From Bacteroidota bacterium (GTDB lineage: Bacteria > Bacteroidota > Bacteroidia > Chitinophagales > Saprospiraceae), in the NCBI GenBank assembly GCA_018969455.1, contig JAGWYI010000028.1, positions 1-15,623 on the forward strand: a stretch of DNA of 15,623 nt, in the 5' to 3' direction. Both the position numbers and the translations under genes were made by a program. The notes under the pieces are model-generated. The model ran no database searches and was not told the DNA's origin. It saw only the letters and a list, made by a program, of their open reading frames with translations. This document shows, piece by piece, positions 12,829 to 15,623 of the stretch. Position 1 is the first letter of the stretch; every line of letters begins with the position of its first letter.

Positions 12829-15623
12829 ATGACGAAAATTCGCCCTGCCTTTTGTGCCCTTCGATCTGTTATGCGATCGTCTTTGGTTGTTTTTGTATTT
12901 TTTTTGTTGACCATCCGTATATACGCACAAACCCCATGCGATTGTACCAATTGCCCCCAGTTTATGCCAGATGGTTTTACTGGCAGTTTTTTTATACAGG
13001 TTATGAATGCCAGCAACCCCACGCTCGGACAAAACGGTCAGGGGGTATGCGGGGTACATTTGGTTTTTGACCATGAGTATTTAGGTGATTTACAGATCAC
13101 ACTAACCTCGCCATCGGGCCAGTCGGTTACCCTTATCGGCCCTATTGGCTTGTTTGGCCCTACCGATTTTACCACCTGGGATGTCACTTTTTTGCCTTGC
13201 GGAGACCCAGTAACGCCCGACCCCGGTTTTAGTAACGTTTGGAGCAACAATCAACCCTGGGGATTGTTCGGGAACTATACAGGAACTTATTACCCCAACA
13301 GTGGCTGTTTGGAAAACTTTAATTCAGGCCCTGTAAACGGTACCTGGACCCTTACTGTTGTGGATGGCCAGGCAGTAGACGTTGGCAATTTTACCAATTA
13401 TGAAATTATATTTTGCGACCCCAGTGGAATTGATTGTTTTTCCTGCGCGGCAAACGGAGGCAACCTAACCCAACCCGATGTAGTTGCTTGTGAAGGTTCG
13501 AACAATTTAAACCTGAATTTGCCCCCAACCTACACGCCACAAAGCCCTGCTCCCCCCTCGCCAGAGTATGAGTACACTTACATTATTTCCGGCGCTGGCG
13601 GCATTATTCAGGCAATTGACCCGGTGACCGATTTATCCACCTACCCGGCCGGTTCTTATTCCGTGTGTGGATTGTCCTATTTGGCAACGCAAGCCAACCT
13701 GATTCCTGATCCCAATGGCGCATTAACCGTAACCCAGCTCACCAATGCCTTAAATTCGTCTCAACCGCCTTTTTGCGGAGATGTAACGCCCAACTGCGTC
13801 AATGTGGTCATTAATCCAATTCCAGAAAACGTGGAAGAAGACCAAACGGTTTGTTCTCCGGCTTGTGTGTTGTTTTATGGCACTACTTATTGTCAAACAG
13901 GGACCTATGTAAAAAACCTAACCCAGAATGGATGTCCATACACAGCCACACTGCATCTGACCGCCAACCAGCCCAAAACTGTATTTTTAAACGAAACCAT
14001 TTGCGACGGCGGCTGTTCAAGCAATCCGGCATTTCCGGGCGCCTGCAGTGCAGGAACCTTCCAGGAAACCTTGCAAACCACCGCAGGTTGTGACAGCAAC
14101 CTGATTCTTACCGTAACCGTACTCAACGTAACAGCAACAATTGTCCCCCCGGCGCAATTGGGCTGCGGCCAAAATTCAGCCCCCATTTCAGGCGCCGGGT
14201 CTACCACCGGACTTGGAACCAGTTATTTGTGGACCGCAAGCAATGGAGGTACCATTACAGGTAACCCCAATTTGATCAATACAACCATCGGCAGTCCGGG
14301 TGATTACCAACTTAAGGTATGCCGAAATTTCAATGGAGCATTTTGTTGTGATTCTGCCAGCGTGACTGTTACAGTCAACAACAATCCACCTGCCACTCCT
14401 GGCGCCATCAGCGGCGGGCCCAACGTGTGCCTTGGACAACCGGCTACATTTAGTGTTGCTGCCGTGCCTGGCACAAGCACTTACTTGTGGACCCTCCCCA
14501 CAGGCGTTTCAATCACGTCAGGCCAAAACACCAACAGCATTACGGTTTTGTGGAACAACCCCAATTCTGGAAACGTGTGTGTTTCTGCTGTAAATGCCTG
14601 TGGAACAAGCCCTGCTACCTGCCAAACTATTAATGTGATTCAGCCGGTAAGCCCTCTTACACCCAACGGCAATGCCAACGCCTGCGCAGGCGGAACCGAA
14701 CTGTACCAAATTCCAACCATTGCGGGCGCCACTACCTACACTTGGACCGTTACAGCACCGGCCAGCATCGTTTCCGGTCAGGGCAGCAACCAAATTGTGG
14801 TCAATTGGGGGCCTGCAGGCACTGGCGATGTGTGTGTAAGCGTGGGGAACAACTGTGGGCAGAGCCAGCCAGCCTGTTTGCCCGTTACAGTATCTGCACC
14901 TCCAAGCAAACCAGCCATCAACGGAAGCAATAATGTGTGCGCTGGATCCAACCAAAATTACGCTGTTCCAGGTAATACAGGCGCCACTATTTTCAATTGG
15001 ACCATCACCGGAGGTACCATCACGAGTGGAAATGGCAGCGCTGCCGTGCAGGTAACATGGGATGCCAATGCAACAAGCGGTAGTATTTGTGTCGTCGGTC
15101 AGAATTCCTGCGGTGTAAGTGTCCAAACCTGCCTGAATGTGAGCATTAGTCCAGCCCTTCCCTTGCCACTCATTTCAGGGCCCGCTCAAGTTTGCTCCGG
15201 CGCCAGTAACAGTTATGTAATTCAACCGGTTGCAGGCGCAACAGGTTATAGTTGGACTGTACCGGCTGGCGCTGCCATAATTTTTGGACAAAACACCGAT
15301 TCCATTGTGGTTCAATGGAATACCGCACCTGGTGGCGATGTTTGTGTGCAAACAAACAGCACTTGCGGCGCGGGGCCGCAACAATGTTTTCCGGTTGCAG
15401 TGGCCATTCAGCCCATTGCTTTTGCTGGCACCGATGGTAACATTTGCGGCCTGAAATACACCCTTGCCGCAGCCCCCAATACAAACGGAAGCACCGGAAC
15501 CTGGAACCTGCTTACAGGTCCTGGCACGGCATCGTTTATCAATGCAGCCAGTGATACCACCGACGTGGTGGTCAACACGTATGGGGTTTACCAATTTGTT
15601 CGAAAACTCAGCAATGCGGGATG
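12829..15623 (+). CDS. Large adhesin-like secreted protein: P-domain-like module and PKD-like repeats, 3' partial
   Basis: The frame is open from the ATG at 12829 to the last base: 931 codons plus two bases, with no stop in the window. The signal peptide ends near IYAQ (residue 34). ATG at 12871 (residue 15, MRSSLVVFVFFLL) is an alternative start. Residues ~50-197 resemble a proprotein-convertase P-domain (VFDHEYLGDLQITLTSPSG, WGLFGNYTGTYY, NGTWTLTVVDG, NYEIIFCDP). Then come a Cys-rich stretch, two short Cys-containing repeats (~13831-13968, ~13975-14124: DQTVCSPAC, NETICDGGC), one PKD/SprB-like segment (~14125-14388) and four PKD-like repeats. A last GTDGNICGLKYTLAA/GTGTW-type repeat is cut by the window end. 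This architecture is typical of giant Bacteroidota adhesins that usually end in a T9SS or gliding-motility C-terminal domain; that end lies outside. No catalytic residues are seen. It is divergent from the S8 protease gene. Confidence 0.87.
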   Translation, partial: MTKIRPAFCALRSVMRSSLVVFVFFLLTIRIYAQTPCDCTNCPQFMPDGFTGSFFIQVMNASNPTLGQNGQGVCGVHLVFDHEYLGDLQITLTSPSGQSVTLIGPIGLFGPTDFTTWDVTFLPCGDPVTPDPGFSNVWSNNQPWGLFGNYTGTYYPNSGCLENFNSGPVNGTWTLTVVDGQAVDVGNFTNYEIIFCDPSGIDCFSCAANGGNLTQPDVVACEGSNNLNLNLPPTYTPQSPAPPSPEYEYTYIISGAGGIIQAIDPVTDLSTYPAGSYSVCGLSYLATQANLIPDPNGALTVTQLTNALNSSQPPFCGDVTPNCVNVVINPIPENVEEDQTVCSPACVLFYGTTYCQTGTYVKNLTQNGCPYTATLHLTANQPKTVFLNETICDGGCSSNPAFPGACSAGTFQETLQTTAGCDSNLILTVTVLNVTATIVPPAQLGCGQNSAPISGAGSTTGLGTSYLWTASNGGTITGNPNLINTTIGSPGDYQLKVCRNFNGAFCCDSASVTVTVNNNPPATPGAISGGPNVCLGQPATFSVAAVPGTSTYLWTLPTGVSITSGQNTNSITVLWNNPNSGNVCVSAVNACGTSPATCQTINVIQPVSPLTPNGNANACAGGTELYQIPTIAGATTYTWTVTAPASIVSGQGSNQIVVNWGPAGTGDVCVSVGNNCGQSQPACLPVTVSAPPSKPAINGSNNVCAGSNQNYAVPGNTGATIFNWTITGGTITSGNGSAAVQVTWDANATSGSICVVGQNSCGVSVQTCLNVSISPALPLPLISGPAQVCSGASNSYVIQPVAGATGYSWTVPAGAAIIFGQNTDSIVVQWNTAPGGDVCVQTNSTCGAGPQQCFPVAVAIQPIAFAGTDGNICGLKYTLAAAPNTNGSTGTWNLLTGPGTASFINAASDTTDVVVNTYGVYQFVRKLSNAG
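12976..13419 (+). other. P-domain-like module (proprotein convertase P-domain family)
   Basis: This is the N-terminal module of the adhesin, residues ~50-197. The typical beta-sandwich features are an early VHLVFDHEYLGDLQITLTSP block, a central WGLFGNYTG and a late GTWTLTVVDGQAVDVGNF block leading to a final strand, YEIIF. P-domains usually follow a subtilase catalytic domain. Here the module stands right after a signal peptide, without a protease. Confidence 0.75.
14389..15408 (+). repeat. Four tandem PKD-like repeats of about 84-85 codons
   Basis: Approximate units are 14389-14640, 14641-14895, 14896-15150 and 15151-15408, a period of 252-258 bases. Each unit has a ...G...(N/Q)VC.G or NAC.G opening, a central Y.W(T) strand, an I.SGQ.(T/S)N.I.V.W block, and a G(D/N)VCV...N.CG...C..V end. 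The conserved Cys pairs suggest disulfides outside the cell. The units have diverged enough that they are clearer as protein than as DNA. Confidence 0.85.

Noticed and set aside
14518..15126. 202-residue open frame on the minus strand inside the adhesin
   Set aside because: It is antisense to the PKD-like repeats, and its length comes from the repeat composition. No family is recognised.

Overview
The window reads as chromosomal DNA of a Bacteroidota bacterium, most likely a free-living, gliding-type lineage such as Saprospiria or Chitinophagia. The reasons are C-terminal type IX secretion (T9SS) sorting domains, PKD-like and GEVED adhesin modules, long secreted repeat proteins, a GH144/GH3 glucan-degrading pair and starts without clear Shine-Dalgarno sequences. 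The genus cannot be fixed from sequence reading alone. No rRNA, tRNA, CRISPR array, insertion sequence or phage gene was seen.

Layout: (1) 1-2787 (+), the 3' part of a large surface protein with five complete and one cut jelly-roll-like repeats and a T9SS sorting domain, closed by a terminator hairpin. (2) 2788-3159, an intergenic region rich in inverted repeats. (3) 3160-5403 (+), a GH144-type endo-beta-1,2-glucanase fused to an alpha/beta-hydrolase domain that has lost its nucleophile. It is followed after 25 bases by (4) 5429-7666 (+), a GH3 beta-glucosidase. (5) 7971-8615 (+), a small outer-membrane beta-barrel protein with a lysine-rich N-terminal segment and a strong terminator. (6) 8717-9775 (+), class I fructose-bisphosphate aldolase (fbaB). 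(7) 9860-12541 (-), a T9SS-exported subtilisin-like protease convergent with fbaB, with a long hairpin between them. (8) 12829 to the window end (+), a large adhesin-type gene with an N-terminal P-domain-like module and tandem PKD-like repeats. It is divergent from the protease and has no stop within the window.

How the genes may work together: GH144 plus GH3 is the known enzyme set for beta-1,2-glucan. The endo-enzyme releases short sophoro-oligosaccharides and the GH3 enzyme cleaves them to glucose. Both have Sec signal peptides and no T9SS tail, so a periplasmic site is inferred. The upstream repeat protein could be a surface glycan binder for the same substrate, but that rests on position and fold only. 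Aldolase is central glycolysis/gluconeogenesis and not necessarily linked. The protease and adhesin form a divergent pair of surface proteins. The protease lacks the P-domain that often follows subtilase catalytic domains, and the adhesin carries one.

The least ordinary points are the degenerate esterase-like domain fused to GH144, the alternating repeat architecture of the first gene, the structured intergenic region at 2867-3045, and the protease/P-domain-adhesin pair.
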